A stretch of 64,000 bases of DNA from Moritella viscosa. Lineage in GTDB: Bacteria; Pseudomonadota; Gammaproteobacteria; Enterobacterales; Moritellaceae. Positions within the stretch are counted from its first letter, which is position 1. The number at the start of each line of letters is the position of its first letter. The DNA lies in NCBI GenBank assembly GCA_000953735.1, contig LN554852.1, positions 2,057,846 through 2,121,845 on the forward strand. Reading direction: 5' to 3'. The translations under genes were made by a program, and so were the position numbers. The notes beneath the pieces are model-generated. The model was given only the letters and a program-made list of their open reading frames with translations. It was not told the origin of the DNA and made no database searches. Of this stretch, positions 36,338 to 45,827 are shown piece by piece.

Positions 36338-38891
36338 ATTCGTTAGTTACGTCCTTATTCGGTGAAATAGGCTCACAGATATTGCTCGATAAAGGCAATT
36401 GAATCTGCGCTAAAGTACCAACCGGATTCATTGGTTTTAAACGTACACAACCTTTATGGCTTTCAATGATTTTTTGTACAATCGCCAGTCCGAGCCCTGT
36501 TCCTTTTGCCTTGGTGGTATAAAAAGGTTCGAATACTTTGTTTACCATGCAGGGGTCGATGGATTTTCCGTTATTGGCGATATCAATTAAGATCACTGAT
36601 TTAGATTCAGTGAGTAAAATGTTAGTGGTGACCGTGACCAAAGGACAAACATGCTCACTGGTTTCCGCTGCTTGTACTGCATTCACAATCAAATTCTGTA
36701 ATGCTTGACGTAATTTTATTGGATCTGCATATACCGTTGGTAAGTTATGCGGATAATTAAACTCTATCGCCACGTCTTTGTCTTTGGCGAAGCGCCGTTG
36801 ACTGTTGGTGACTAGCTCAACCAGTTTGTTTAAATCAAGCCATTCGGGTTTAAATTGTTCAGGTCTAGAATAGGATAATAAATCTTCTAAAATAGCTTCC
36901 ATATAACGGACTTGCTCAAGCGAAATATCAAACAGTTCATCTTGCTCTTTACGGGCATAAATTTGCAGTGCCATTTTGATCGAACTCAACGGGTTTCTTA
37001 AATCGTGGGCGATCATGTTTACCACTTTACCTACGGCCGCGAGTTTTTCTTGTTTGGCATGTAACGCTTCTTGTTCTTGGATTTCATGAGCGAGGTGCTT
37101 TTCTTTGGTGATATCTTGTTTTACTGCAACAAAGTAAAGAGCATTGCCTGCACTGTCTTTTACTGGTGATATGCGTGCTCGTTCCCAGAACAAGTCACCA
37201 TTCTTTTTCTTATTATGGAATTCACCACGCCATTCATCACCACGCTTAATGGTTAGCCAAAGACTGTCATAACCTGCTTCAGGCATTTCACCTGATTGTA
37301 AAAACTTTGGTGTGATACCCAGTACTTCTTGTTTCTCGTAACCGGTCAATTCACAAAATACTGGGTTTACATAGATGATTTCACCCGTTATTTCAGTGAT
37401 CATCACTGAGTTGTGGCTTTGCTCTACTGCATGGCTTAAGCGCTGTAGTTGATCCTGTTCCATCTTATGTTCTGTGATATCTTCACCAATAAAAGTTGCC
37501 GTGGCTAACTGCTTACCGTGGGCTTTAGAATAGGTACTGTTCCATGATACCAGTACAACTTCGCCAGATTTTGTCTGTACAACTGATTCTATTTTTGCCT
37601 GGTTAACCCCTTGTACCAGCGCTTGTCTTAATGCTTCAGCCGCTTGTTGTCTTAGTTTCTGTGGAATAAAGGTATCGAACCAGCGTTGGCCAATGACATC
37701 GTGTTTTTGATAACCAACTAAATCCAAGAAAAAATCATTACAGAAGGTGATAATCCCATCACTGTTAATCGACACCGCAATAAACTGGATATTCTCTAAC
37801 GTTAATCTGAATTGTTTGTCGTAGGCCTGTTGCTTACGTAAATTGTTTGTTTGCTGACGATGATATCGGAACAAGCAAATGAAAAAGCTAATAACGAATG
37901 CCAGTGTTATATAGAGCAGCATGAATTTATCTGTAAAGGCGATACGGGCTAAATTAAAGCGCTGTTTAGGGAACACTGACACGATCGTCCAACGACTACT
38001 CCGATTCGAAAACGCTTGAGTGAAAGTAATATAGCTGTCTTTAAATAACAGCTGTCCCTGATGTTCTAGGTTCATGAGTTCCAGTAACTCGGCACTTAAT
38101 TGCTTGTTAGTATTAAATTGAAACTGTTGTTGCAGCTTAGATAATGGATCTATAGGTAGTACTGATTTTACAGGTTGAATAATGGCGACGCCTTCAGTAT
38201 TGAGTATGTATAAATGCTCAATAAAATTGGGCGAGATATGCAGGAGGCGATTAATCAGTTTACGGCCTTTGTAGTTTAAAATTATAACGCCTATTTTTTT
38301 ACCTTTGGCATTAAACACGGGCACGCCGATACGGATAGTTGGGTTAAGCGGCTGTTGAATTTTACCGGCTTCAATGTTGAGGTCCATCGGTGATATATAT
38401 ACATTTCCCAGACTAAGTTGCATGGTTTTTTGGAAGTAATATCGCTTAGACTTGTTTTGTAGATTTTGACTATCAACCGCATAAATTTTGTTGCCGATAT
38501 TATTGATACGTATACGTTCGTAACCATTTATATCAATAAAACGGATTTGTTCGTAATTGTCATCATTTTTGCTTAACTCAACAAAATAGTTGGTTAAAGG
38601 CGAGAAGCTGTCGTCATTGAGAGTGAGTTGTTTGGCAGTATAAGACAGCATAAGGGCATCGGATGTCATGCTGTTAAAGCTATCGTTGAGCAGCTTTTCG
38701 ATTAACTCAACAATCACTTGTTCATTGTGTAATGCGTATTGCTTGTCTTTTTCAATATTCAGCGAATAGTGAATGCTCATAAAAATAAACACAACTAACC
38801 AGCAAGGTATCAGCCAATACGCAAGATCCTTGTACAGTTTTTTACGGTTAGTCGCTATATCCATATTATTACCTATGTATTCGGTTTGCAT
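36330..38891 (-). CDS. Membrane sensor histidine kinase with Cache and PAS domains
   Basis: 853 residues. An N-terminal membrane helix (WLIPCWLVVFIFMSIHYSL), a periplasmic Cache-type sensor of about 270 residues, a second helix (FMLLYITLAFVISFFICLFR), two PAS domains, then HisKA (AHDLRNPLSSIKMAL) and HATPase (N-box LIVNAVQAAE, G2 GTGLGLAIVQKI). It should autophosphorylate and pass phosphate to the adjacent regulator. The start is ambiguous between ATG 38891 and ATG 38864 (nearer the first helix). The ligand is unknown; iodate, oxyanion or redox state are guesses from the neighbouring operon. Confidence 0.88.
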   Translation of the reverse strand: MQTEYIGNNMDIATNRKKLYKDLAYWLIPCWLVVFIFMSIHYSLNIEKDKQYALHNEQVIVELIEKLLNDSFNSMTSDALMLSYTAKQLTLNDDSFSPLTNYFVELSKNDDNYEQIRFIDINGYERIRINNIGNKIYAVDSQNLQNKSKRYYFQKTMQLSLGNVYISPMDLNIEAGKIQQPLNPTIRIGVPVFNAKGKKIGVIILNYKGRKLINRLLHISPNFIEHLYILNTEGVAIIQPVKSVLPIDPLSKLQQQFQFNTNKQLSAELLELMNLEHQGQLLFKDSYITFTQAFSNRSSRWTIVSVFPKQRFNLARIAFTDKFMLLYITLAFVISFFICLFRYHRQQTNNLRKQQAYDKQFRLTLENIQFIAVSINSDGIITFCNDFFLDLVGYQKHDVIGQRWFDTFIPQKLRQQAAEALRQALVQGVNQAKIESVVQTKSGEVVLVSWNSTYSKAHGKQLATATFIGEDITEHKMEQDQLQRLSHAVEQSHNSVMITEITGEIIYVNPVFCELTGYEKQEVLGITPKFLQSGEMPEAGYDSLWLTIKRGDEWRGEFHNKKKNGDLFWERARISPVKDSAGNALYFVAVKQDITKEKHLAHEIQEQEALHAKQEKLAAVGKVVNMIAHDLRNPLSSIKMALQIYARKEQDELFDISLEQVRYMEAILEDLLSYSRPEQFKPEWLDLNKLVELVTNSQRRFAKDKDVAIEFNYPHNLPTVYADPIKLRQALQNLIVNAVQAAETSEHVCPLVTVTTNILLTESKSVILIDIANNGKSIDPCMVNKVFEPFYTTKAKGTGLGLAIVQKIIESHKGCVRLKPMNPVGTLAQIQLPLSSNICEPISPNKDVTNEYV

Positions 38892-38942
38892 AAAAGGTCC
38901 ATTTTAAGCAATTACAGTCAGTCTCCTGACAAAATTAGTGTA

Positions 38943-38973
38943 ACAAAAAATGGCACCGTATCTGGGTGCCATG
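38943..38973 (-). terminator. Intrinsic terminator of the HEAT-repeat gene
   Basis: On the minus strand TGGCACCC, short loop, GGTGCCA followed by TTTTTT. It lies downstream of the HEAT-repeat gene and separates it from the kinase operon. Confidence 0.8.
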
Positions 38974-39028
38974 AGTCTTAACTAGGTTAAATCAACATAT
39001 TAGTTGCGCTATATCATGTGTGGCTTCA

Positions 39029-41341
39029 TTAAGAGTTATTTATTTTAATTAATTGACCAGTTAATTGAATTGCGAGAGGTTGTCGGTGATCGTTATAGTT
39101 AGCAATGTTATACGCTAAAATACCTAATGCGCTTTGCTGCTGAGAAAATAATAGTGGGGCAGCGATGACATTAGTTTCTTGATCACTTACCGCTAATTCT
39201 ATCAATGCGGTTAAGTTCGTGGATAAGTCTATTTTAGCTAAAATTTGAAATGCTAATTTACGTACTCCTCCTGCAGGGTCGTGTAGCTTTTTGGTTAATA
39301 TTTCACTGGTTTGCTGCTGGTGGCGCACTAATAATCGTTTTGTTTCTAATTGAAGGTTAAGTGCTGTTAAACAGCAGACACGCACATGCTCATTTTCATC
39401 TTCTGCGCCAATAAGTAATATTGGTAGGGCTTTGTTCAGAGGCATGTGACTTAAAAATTGTGCCGCAGATTGCTTACATAATGGATCACCATAATGCAAA
39501 GTATAACCTGCGGCACCAAGTCCATTTCTTAATACTTGGTAATCGTGATGTTTGGCAATATTAGTCAGCGCTTGAAATATCTCATGCTGTTCTTTTGGTA
39601 TTGCCCCTAGCATTGTTTCAATCAGTAAACCTGCGGCTGATTCAGTTTTACTGTGGCCAAGCGCTCTTATGGCTAACAGTTTATTGTTTGTGTGTGGTAA
39701 GCGGGCAATTTTTTTACGATTTAGTGCTAGATTTTCTCCGGTATCAAGATGGTCACGGACAATATTTCTGTAAGCAGTAAATTCATCATCAAGGCTGTCC
39801 ATCATCTCTAGTAATGTTTGATCATTGGGGGCATCGTTGGGTTGGAGTAGTATTGCTTCAACGTTCGATTGCTGAATAGCGGCGAGTGTTGAAATGGGGG
39901 CATTATTAAACCCTTGGCTATCTGGGAACTTGCTACTGTGCTCTGCTAGCAATGCTTCTAATTCCACACGGTCTGGTTTTTTTTCGGTATCATCAATTTG
40001 TGTTACTTCGATAGTGTCAGCTTGAGACGCTAGGCCAAGTAACAGCTGTTTTAGCCATTTTTGATTATCTTCATTGGCTTCACTGGCTATTGCTTCTAAC
40101 GCTGATTGTCGCAAGGCTACATCAGTATCATCATTTTCCAGCAGTGTTTTTAATATCGGAAATGACAGACTTGCATGCTGGCTGAATTGACTTAACAATC
40201 TGATCAATTGTGCGCGCTGATATAGCTCGACATTCAGATCTTGTATGGCGTTTAAACAGCTATTCAGTGCCGTTAAATAGACATCGGAATAATACGGTGT
40301 CTGTGTTTCTGATAGTTTAGATAAACAATCAATAGCCGCTATTTTGATGGTGCTATCGCTGTGTGTCAGTTGTTCCTGTAGCCAGTGAATATCCGATATC
40401 GTTAATTGATTAGTATGGCGAGAGAGCAGATGAATAAGGCTCGGTAAACTCGAATCAGGCGCCTCTTTAACAAACGCCATTAGTTTTGTTGGTTGTAACG
40501 CGTCTAATTGATTAAGCTGATTGAGTGCGGATGCTGCCGCTTCTTGAACACTGGGTTCTGAATCAGTCAAACAATTAAATATATTGGCTAAGTAAGGCTG
40601 TACATTTTGTGTATTTTTGTGATTCGCAATTGCTTTTATCGCTATTTTTTTAATTTCTGCATCGTCACAATGCAAGCATGCCGCCATATGGATAAGTGCA
40701 GTGGCCGTTTCGCTGGTTGCAAATGCGCGTGCGAGTCTGCGCTTATTCATTTTTCGTGCTGTGGTCCAATATTGCAATAACACTTGTGGTTGGAAATCGA
40801 CTAAAGCACGATAAAGCGCAAGTTCAAGCTCTGGCTCCGGATCTTGTGTTAATAACTCAATAAACAACTTGCCGAACAAGTCGATTTTTTTCTCTGCTTG
40901 AATAGCGCTGAGTAACTGTACCGCAGTTAATTGTAGATCCCACCAATCGTCCCAGTCACCACTGAGCCCCCAGCCATCCTCGGCGGTACGACCAGTAGCG
41001 AAACGGGTGAGTGTGTCGACAACGCGTTGTGATTCGGTGTCATATTGTTTAGCTATAGCAGATAAAGCCGCTAATCGAGCATCGCTATCAGGGTGGTTTG
41101 TGACAACATCTTCTAAACTTTCCAAATCACCAGCAGATACTGTGGCGAGCGCTGTTGCTGCATCGACTACCACATCTGGATCTTGATGGTACAAACATGC
41201 ATTGAGCTGTGGTGTTACTGTGGTTATCTTAGCTTCATTTATCGCACGGGCCGAATAGCAACGCTGCGCTTCGTCACCTGTTTCGAGTAATTTACTTAAT
41301 TCATTAATTGCTGCATTCGTTTGTGTCATGTTAAGTGTCAT
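39029..41341 (-). CDS. HEAT-repeat protein
   Basis: About 770 residues from ATG 41341, which has GAGGTG seven bases upstream; an earlier ATG at 41383 lacks a ribosome site. The protein is a run of helical HEAT-like repeats (LDALQPTKLMAFVKEAPDSS, VRVCCLTALNLQLETKRLL, AGGVRKLAFQILAKID). No catalytic domain or signal peptide. HEAT solenoids are scaffolds; here it is divergent from the idr-like operon, so it may help assemble or mature the molybdoenzyme, but that is only context. Confidence 0.75.
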   Translation of the reverse strand: MTLNMTQTNAAINELSKLLETGDEAQRCYSARAINEAKITTVTPQLNACLYHQDPDVVVDAATALATVSAGDLESLEDVVTNHPDSDARLAALSAIAKQYDTESQRVVDTLTRFATGRTAEDGWGLSGDWDDWWDLQLTAVQLLSAIQAEKKIDLFGKLFIELLTQDPEPELELALYRALVDFQPQVLLQYWTTARKMNKRRLARAFATSETATALIHMAACLHCDDAEIKKIAIKAIANHKNTQNVQPYLANIFNCLTDSEPSVQEAAASALNQLNQLDALQPTKLMAFVKEAPDSSLPSLIHLLSRHTNQLTISDIHWLQEQLTHSDSTIKIAAIDCLSKLSETQTPYYSDVYLTALNSCLNAIQDLNVELYQRAQLIRLLSQFSQHASLSFPILKTLLENDDTDVALRQSALEAIASEANEDNQKWLKQLLLGLASQADTIEVTQIDDTEKKPDRVELEALLAEHSSKFPDSQGFNNAPISTLAAIQQSNVEAILLQPNDAPNDQTLLEMMDSLDDEFTAYRNIVRDHLDTGENLALNRKKIARLPHTNNKLLAIRALGHSKTESAAGLLIETMLGAIPKEQHEIFQALTNIAKHHDYQVLRNGLGAAGYTLHYGDPLCKQSAAQFLSHMPLNKALPILLIGAEDENEHVRVCCLTALNLQLETKRLLVRHQQQTSEILTKKLHDPAGGVRKLAFQILAKIDLSTNLTALIELAVSDQETNVIAAPLLFSQQQSALGILAYNIANYNDHRQPLAIQLTGQLIKINNS

Positions 41342-41674
41342 TCGATTCACCTCTCTGCATTTGTCTATACAAGGCATAAGCATAAAACATGCCTAAATAT
41401 GTGAATTGCTATGCAGCCCGTATATACGCGCTTCAACAGATAATCGTTTGATTTTAATGTTTCATTATAGGTGTGAAATTTAACGATTCATGCAATTAAT
41501 AATTCTATTTTTTAATAAAACGTTGCAAAAACAGCAATGTTAACTCGATCACGTTTACATGTAAGTCTTTGTAAATTAATTGTTTAATTTATTTTTCTAT
41601 TTTGGCGTGGTTTATGCAATTACCCCATTGTGAATAATGTTATTTCAATTAATAGGAAGCAAAGGAGCTTTATA
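41342..41674. other. Divergent control region of the HEAT and idr-like genes
   Basis: 333 AT-rich bases holding the -24/-12 promoter of the cytochrome operon and, on the other strand, the promoter of the HEAT gene. Activator sites would be expected roughly 80-150 bases before the -24 element; I could not define one by eye. Confidence 0.5.
41603..41618 (+). promoter_or_regulatory. Sigma54 (-24/-12) promoter of the idr-like operon
   Basis: TTGGCGTGGTTTATGCA: GG at 41604-41605 and GC at 41616-41617, exactly 10 bases between, as in the TGGCAC-N5-TTGC consensus. Transcription would start near 41629, 46 bases before the first start codon. A sigma54-activator gene lies in the adjacent operon. Confidence 0.75.
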
Positions 41675-42766
41675 ATGATAAAAATGCTGATCCTTACTGC
41701 TACTTTTTCGTTATCATTTTCTGGTTGGGCTGCAAGCGGTGCCAGCGAGTTTGGTCCATTACCAACATTGAAAGTGAATGCCGCAAAAGCAGAATTAGGT
41801 AAACGTCTATTTTATGATACGCGTTTGTCGGGCGACGGAGTGCTGTCTTGCGCGTCATGCCACCAACCTGGCAGTGGGTTTTCACATCCAGATGCGTTAG
41901 CCCCTGCTTATCCAGGCAGTAAAGGTTTCCGTAATGTACCAACACTTATCAATACGGCTTATAAACAAGTGTGGTTTCACGATGGTCGTCTTGGTACCAA
42001 TTTGAATGATGTAACACGTGAAATGTTAACCGAAGATTGGTTAATGAATATGGATATGCGCTTAATGCAAGAGCGTGTTAAACAAGATCCTATTTATGTG
42101 AACATGTTTAAAGCCGCCGGTTATGGCGAACCTTCTAATGGATCTATTCGTAAAGCGATCCCTGAATTTTTAAAAACGTTAACTTCAAAAACCACGCCAT
42201 TCGACAAAGACGAAATGTCAGAACTCGCCCGTAAAGGCCAAGTGATATTTACCGGTAAAGCGGGTTGTGTGCAATGCCACAATGGACCTCTGCTAAGTGA
42301 TGGAAAACCTTATAATACAGGCGTTGAAGAAAACTTAGATATTTTCCGTGACCCAATGCGTCATCACACCTTTATCGCTTTTAACATGTTCATGGGTAAT
42401 GAAAATTACATGAATTTAAAACGTGATGTCGGTGCTCATGTGCAAACGCATAAAGCAGATGGTTCGGATATGGGTAAATTTATGACCCCAACATTACGCG
42501 AATTAAAGCAAACAGCACCTTATATGCATAACGGTGTAATGGATACGCTTGAAGACGTGGTGGCTTTTTATAATACCGGTGGAGGTTCTGACAAAAACAA
42601 AGACAGCCGTTTGAAGCCGTTGAATCTGACATGGAAAGAACAAAAAGCCCTAGTTGCATTCTTGAAGTCATTATCAAGTGAGCCTTTAACGACTGACAAA
42701 CATGTTTGGATTCAGTCCGATTATAACTATGCCCCCGTTGCCGATTGGCAAAGTGCTAAAAATTAA
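41675..42766 (+). CDS. Di-haem cytochrome c peroxidase-like protein (idrP-type)
   Basis: 363 residues from ATG 41675 (AAAGGAG upstream), with a clear Sec signal peptide. Two haem-binding motifs, CASCH (Cys59) and CVQCH (Cys198), give the MauG/CcpA di-haem architecture. In iodate-reducing bacteria two such proteins (IdrP1, IdrP2) accompany IdrAB and probably remove peroxide or intermediates of iodate reduction in the periplasm. First gene of the operon, downstream of a -24/-12 promoter; the next gene starts 10 bases after its stop. Confidence 0.85.
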   Translation: MIKMLILTATFSLSFSGWAASGASEFGPLPTLKVNAAKAELGKRLFYDTRLSGDGVLSCASCHQPGSGFSHPDALAPAYPGSKGFRNVPTLINTAYKQVWFHDGRLGTNLNDVTREMLTEDWLMNMDMRLMQERVKQDPIYVNMFKAAGYGEPSNGSIRKAIPEFLKTLTSKTTPFDKDEMSELARKGQVIFTGKAGCVQCHNGPLLSDGKPYNTGVEENLDIFRDPMRHHTFIAFNMFMGNENYMNLKRDVGAHVQTHKADGSDMGKFMTPTLRELKQTAPYMHNGVMDTLEDVVAFYNTGGGSDKNKDSRLKPLNLTWKEQKALVAFLKSLSSEPLTTDKHVWIQSDYNYAPVADWQSAKN

Positions 42767-42776
42767 GGAGGACGAG

Positions 42777-44027
42777 ATGAGTAAAAAAATCAACTTGTCT
42801 ACATTGGTCACGCTGTTACTGACAATTACTACAGTCCCAGCTTGTGCCCAACAAGACGATAAAAACGATAAGGTAGATAAAAATGCGATCACGGCTGAGA
42901 TTGTCGCTGCGTCACTAAAACCGATCACGCTTAATGGCATGATGCTACCAGCATTGGCACCATTGGGTGCTGTCTCTATCCCTGCAGATAATCCAATGAC
43001 AGCAGAAAAAATTGAGTTAGGTAAAAAGCTATTCTTTGATGGTCGTATTGGTGGGGATGGTTCAACAGCCTGTGTGGCTTGTCATAATCCTGCGTTGGGT
43101 TGGGATTTCCCAACAGATCTATCACTCGGTTATCCGGGTACTGTGCATTGGCGTAACAGTCAAACCATTATTAATTCTGCGTATTACGGCAAATTATTCT
43201 GGGCTGGTTCAAGTAAATCACTTGAAGGCCAAGCGAAGAGTGCGGCGAAAGGAGCGGTTGCTGGTAATGGCGAAGATGACATCATGGAAGCACGATTAGC
43301 GCTTATTCCTGAATACGTAAGCAGTTTTAACCAAGTGTTTGGTGATAACTATCCGAAGGTCAGCAACGTCTGGAAAGCGATGGCTGCCTTTGAACGTACG
43401 CTAGTACAAACTGATACACCATTAGATAACTACTTAATGGGTGATAAAACTGCGCTAACGCAGCAGCAACTTAAGGGTAAAATCTTATTTGAAGGAAAAG
43501 CACAATGTATAGCTTGCCATAACAGTGCGTTAGCAAGTGATCAGAAATACTACAACATTGGAGTGCCAACTAACTTACGCTGGGATTCAGAGGCTCTTGC
43601 ACAGATTACTTTCCGTTATGAGCTGTATTCCAAAGGTTCTAACGAGAAAATGTACCGTAAAACCAAAGCCGATCCGGGTGTTTATTTCCGTGGTAAACGC
43701 AAAGAAATGAAGGGTAAATTCCGAACTCCTAGTTTACGTTATACCAAATATACCGCTCCGTATATGCACAATGGCACGTTAGCAACACTAGCAGATGCGG
43801 TTGATTTCTATGATCGCGGTGGTATTGCAGCCGATGGACGTTCGACTGGATACCTTGCGACGAAGAGTGCGCTAATTAAACCTCTGGGCTTAACGATGGC
43901 CGAAAAATCAGATTTATTAGCATTCTTAGATGCTTTCTCTGGCGAACGTATCACCATGGATTATCCAACACTACCCCCTTATCAGCGTCTATTCACCGAG
44001 CAACAACTTGCGGAGGCGACAAAATGA
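42777..44027 (+). CDS. Second di-haem cytochrome c peroxidase-like protein (idrP-type)
   Basis: 416 residues from ATG 42777, preceded by AAGGAGGACGAG; an in-frame ATG at 42702 lies inside the previous gene. Signal peptide ending TVPAC, which may be a lipobox (Cys anchored), then haem motifs CVACH (Cys99) and CIACH (Cys244). Related to but distinct from the preceding paralogue, matching the IdrP1/IdrP2 pair of iodate-reduction loci. It overlaps the Rieske gene by four bases (ATGA), so the products are translationally coupled. Confidence 0.85.
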   Translation: MSKKINLSTLVTLLLTITTVPACAQQDDKNDKVDKNAITAEIVAASLKPITLNGMMLPALAPLGAVSIPADNPMTAEKIELGKKLFFDGRIGGDGSTACVACHNPALGWDFPTDLSLGYPGTVHWRNSQTIINSAYYGKLFWAGSSKSLEGQAKSAAKGAVAGNGEDDIMEARLALIPEYVSSFNQVFGDNYPKVSNVWKAMAAFERTLVQTDTPLDNYLMGDKTALTQQQLKGKILFEGKAQCIACHNSALASDQKYYNIGVPTNLRWDSEALAQITFRYELYSKGSNEKMYRKTKADPGVYFRGKRKEMKGKFRTPSLRYTKYTAPYMHNGTLATLADAVDFYDRGGIAADGRSTGYLATKSALIKPLGLTMAEKSDLLAFLDAFSGERITMDYPTLPPYQRLFTEQQLAEATK

Positions 44028-44644
44028 TCTTTGATAGAAAAAAACGCAATGCAGAGCGTAAAGAAAAAATGAAGACTGAAAGTACAGAAGAGCATCAAAA
44101 ATGTATGGTCTCACGTCGTGACTTTCTTATGTATACCGGTGCGTTGGCAAGTGCTGCGAGTGTCGTTTCACTGTCTTTATTTCCAGGCACCGTACAAGCG
44201 CAAAGTGTTCAAGCGCGTATTGTTGGCTATCCAAGACAGCTTATAGCTAAAGTCAGTGAGTTGAAGTTGAATGAGCCTGTTAATTTTAATTACCCAGATA
44301 ATGGTCCTAATTCACGTGCCATTATTACAAAAATGGGTGTTAAAGCAGGTGGTGGACTTGGTCATAAACAAGACATAGTGGCGTTCTCATTAATGTGTAC
44401 TCACCAAGGTGGGCCACTTGATGGTCAGTATAAAGTGGTTGGTGAACATCGTGTATTGGGGCAATGTCCATTCCATTTGTCGACGTTTGATCTACGTCGT
44501 CACGGTATTATTGTGTCTGGTCAAGCGTATGAAAGTTTACCACAGGTATTACTTGAACAAGACGGTGATGAGATTTATGCCGTTGGTATCATGGGGCTGC
44601 TGTTTGGCCGAACTGATAATATTATTGCCATGCAGGGGGCTTAA
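44024..44644 (+). CDS. idrB: Rieske iron-sulfur subunit (IdrB/AioB-like)
   Basis: 206 residues. A twin-arginine signal (VSRRDFLMYTGALASAASVV) begins near residue 29, so the folded protein is exported by Tat, probably carrying the large subunit along. Rieske cluster ligands C125-T-H127 and C148-P-F-H151 are intact. It transfers electrons between the molybdenum subunit and periplasmic carriers. It lies between the peroxidases and the large subunit. AioB of arsenite oxidase is the closest homologue family; the peroxidase neighbours favour the iodate-reductase (Idr) branch. Confidence 0.85.
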   Translation: MIFDRKKRNAERKEKMKTESTEEHQKCMVSRRDFLMYTGALASAASVVSLSLFPGTVQAQSVQARIVGYPRQLIAKVSELKLNEPVNFNYPDNGPNSRAIITKMGVKAGGGLGHKQDIVAFSLMCTHQGGPLDGQYKVVGEHRVLGQCPFHLSTFDLRRHGIIVSGQAYESLPQVLLEQDGDEIYAVGIMGLLFGRTDNIIAMQGA

Positions 44645-44797
44645 TTATGACAACTAATTTTTATATTCCAGAAGACCATGCACCGTTACCGCCAGCGAAC
44701 GCTGAAGTAATTACTACTGCGTGTGATTATTGTATTGTTGCTTGTGGATACAAGGTTTATCGGTGGCCGTTAGAAAAAGCCAATGGAGGTCAAAAAG

Positions 44798-45827
44798 GGC
44801 TCTGTTCCCTTTTAGTGTTGGCAGTTTTAGCTATACTTATAGTAACCGCAATATCATGAGGTTACCGCTATGAGTAAAGTAACTTTTGCAGCTTTTCAAG
44901 AAAGTATTGAAGACCTATCTTATGTTGAACTAAAGCGCTTAAATCATCAAATCGACTTCCACCTATCTAAAGACGAAGTCGGCCAAATCCTTGCCAAATA
45001 TGAAAATGAAATATCAAACTGCCCTCATTGCAATGGTCACGTGCTATCTCGATGGGGAAGTACCATGCAAGGAAAACAACGTTATCGCTGTAATGCTTGC
45101 CATAAAACATTCAGCACCCTAACGGGAACAAGTCTATTTAGAATGAAAAAACCTGGCAAATGGCTGAAATATATAGAATGTATGTGTTTATCTAATAGTT
45201 TGAGATATGCAGCTAACAAGTTAGATATTAATTTAAAAACAGCATTTAGATGGCGACATCGTTTTCTAAAAAGCCCTTCTGAGCACAAACCGACTGAATT
45301 ACTTGGCATTATTGAAGCAGATGAAACTTTTGTACCCGAGAGTTTCAAAGGTTCCAAAAAAATGCTGAGAGAATCAAGAAAACGAGGCGGCGGTAATCCC
45401 CCAAAAGTGCCTATTTTACTGGCTTTAGATCGCAATGGAACAATAAGCCATCAGGTCTTAAAGCGAGATACTAAAGAAGAACTTAGCTTAGCGCTAACAC
45501 CACTTTTATCACCTGATTCTGTGCTATGTACCGATGGTAATTTATCTTATCAAAGCATCGTTAAAGAGCTTGGTTTCAACATCGATCATAAACGGCTTAT
45601 CAGTTTGGATAATCAAAAGGTTATTGATAAAATATATCATATTCAGACACTTAATAATTTCATGATGCGTTGGAAAACTTGGATGAAACGATTTTATGGT
45701 GTTGGTACTGGCTATATGGAACATTATATTGCTTGGTTTATCTTTATGGAAAACAAAGCGTCTTGCGAAAACAAAAACTGGCTTAATGAAGCTCTTGAAT
45801 AAACCAACACTAAAAGGGAACAGAGCC
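44798..45827 (+). mobile_element. IS1595-family insertion sequence, copy 2 (intact)
   Basis: 1030 bases with 24-bp perfect inverted repeats, flanked by an 8-bp direct duplication TCAAAAAG (44790-44797 and 45828-45835), the duplication length of this family. The transposase is full length. Insertion in idrA looks recent because both flanks are intact and the host frame is perfect on excision. Confidence 0.97.
44870..45802 (+). CDS. IS1595-family transposase
   Basis: 310 residues. An N-terminal zinc-ribbon (CPHCNGHVLSRWGSTMQGKQ, then CNACHKTF) binds the ends. The ISXO2-like DDE core follows with GIIEADETFV (first Asp), SVLCTDGNLSY (second Asp), and the downstream region LNNFMMRWKTWMKRFYGVGT with the C-terminal part of the fold. 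Starts 73 bases inside the element. It could also mobilise the damaged copy at 4952-5981. Confidence 0.93.
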   Translation: MSKVTFAAFQESIEDLSYVELKRLNHQIDFHLSKDEVGQILAKYENEISNCPHCNGHVLSRWGSTMQGKQRYRCNACHKTFSTLTGTSLFRMKKPGKWLKYIECMCLSNSLRYAANKLDINLKTAFRWRHRFLKSPSEHKPTELLGIIEADETFVPESFKGSKKMLRESRKRGGGNPPKVPILLALDRNGTISHQVLKRDTKEELSLALTPLLSPDSVLCTDGNLSYQSIVKELGFNIDHKRLISLDNQKVIDKIYHIQTLNNFMMRWKTWMKRFYGVGTGYMEHYIAWFIFMENKASCENKNWLNEALE

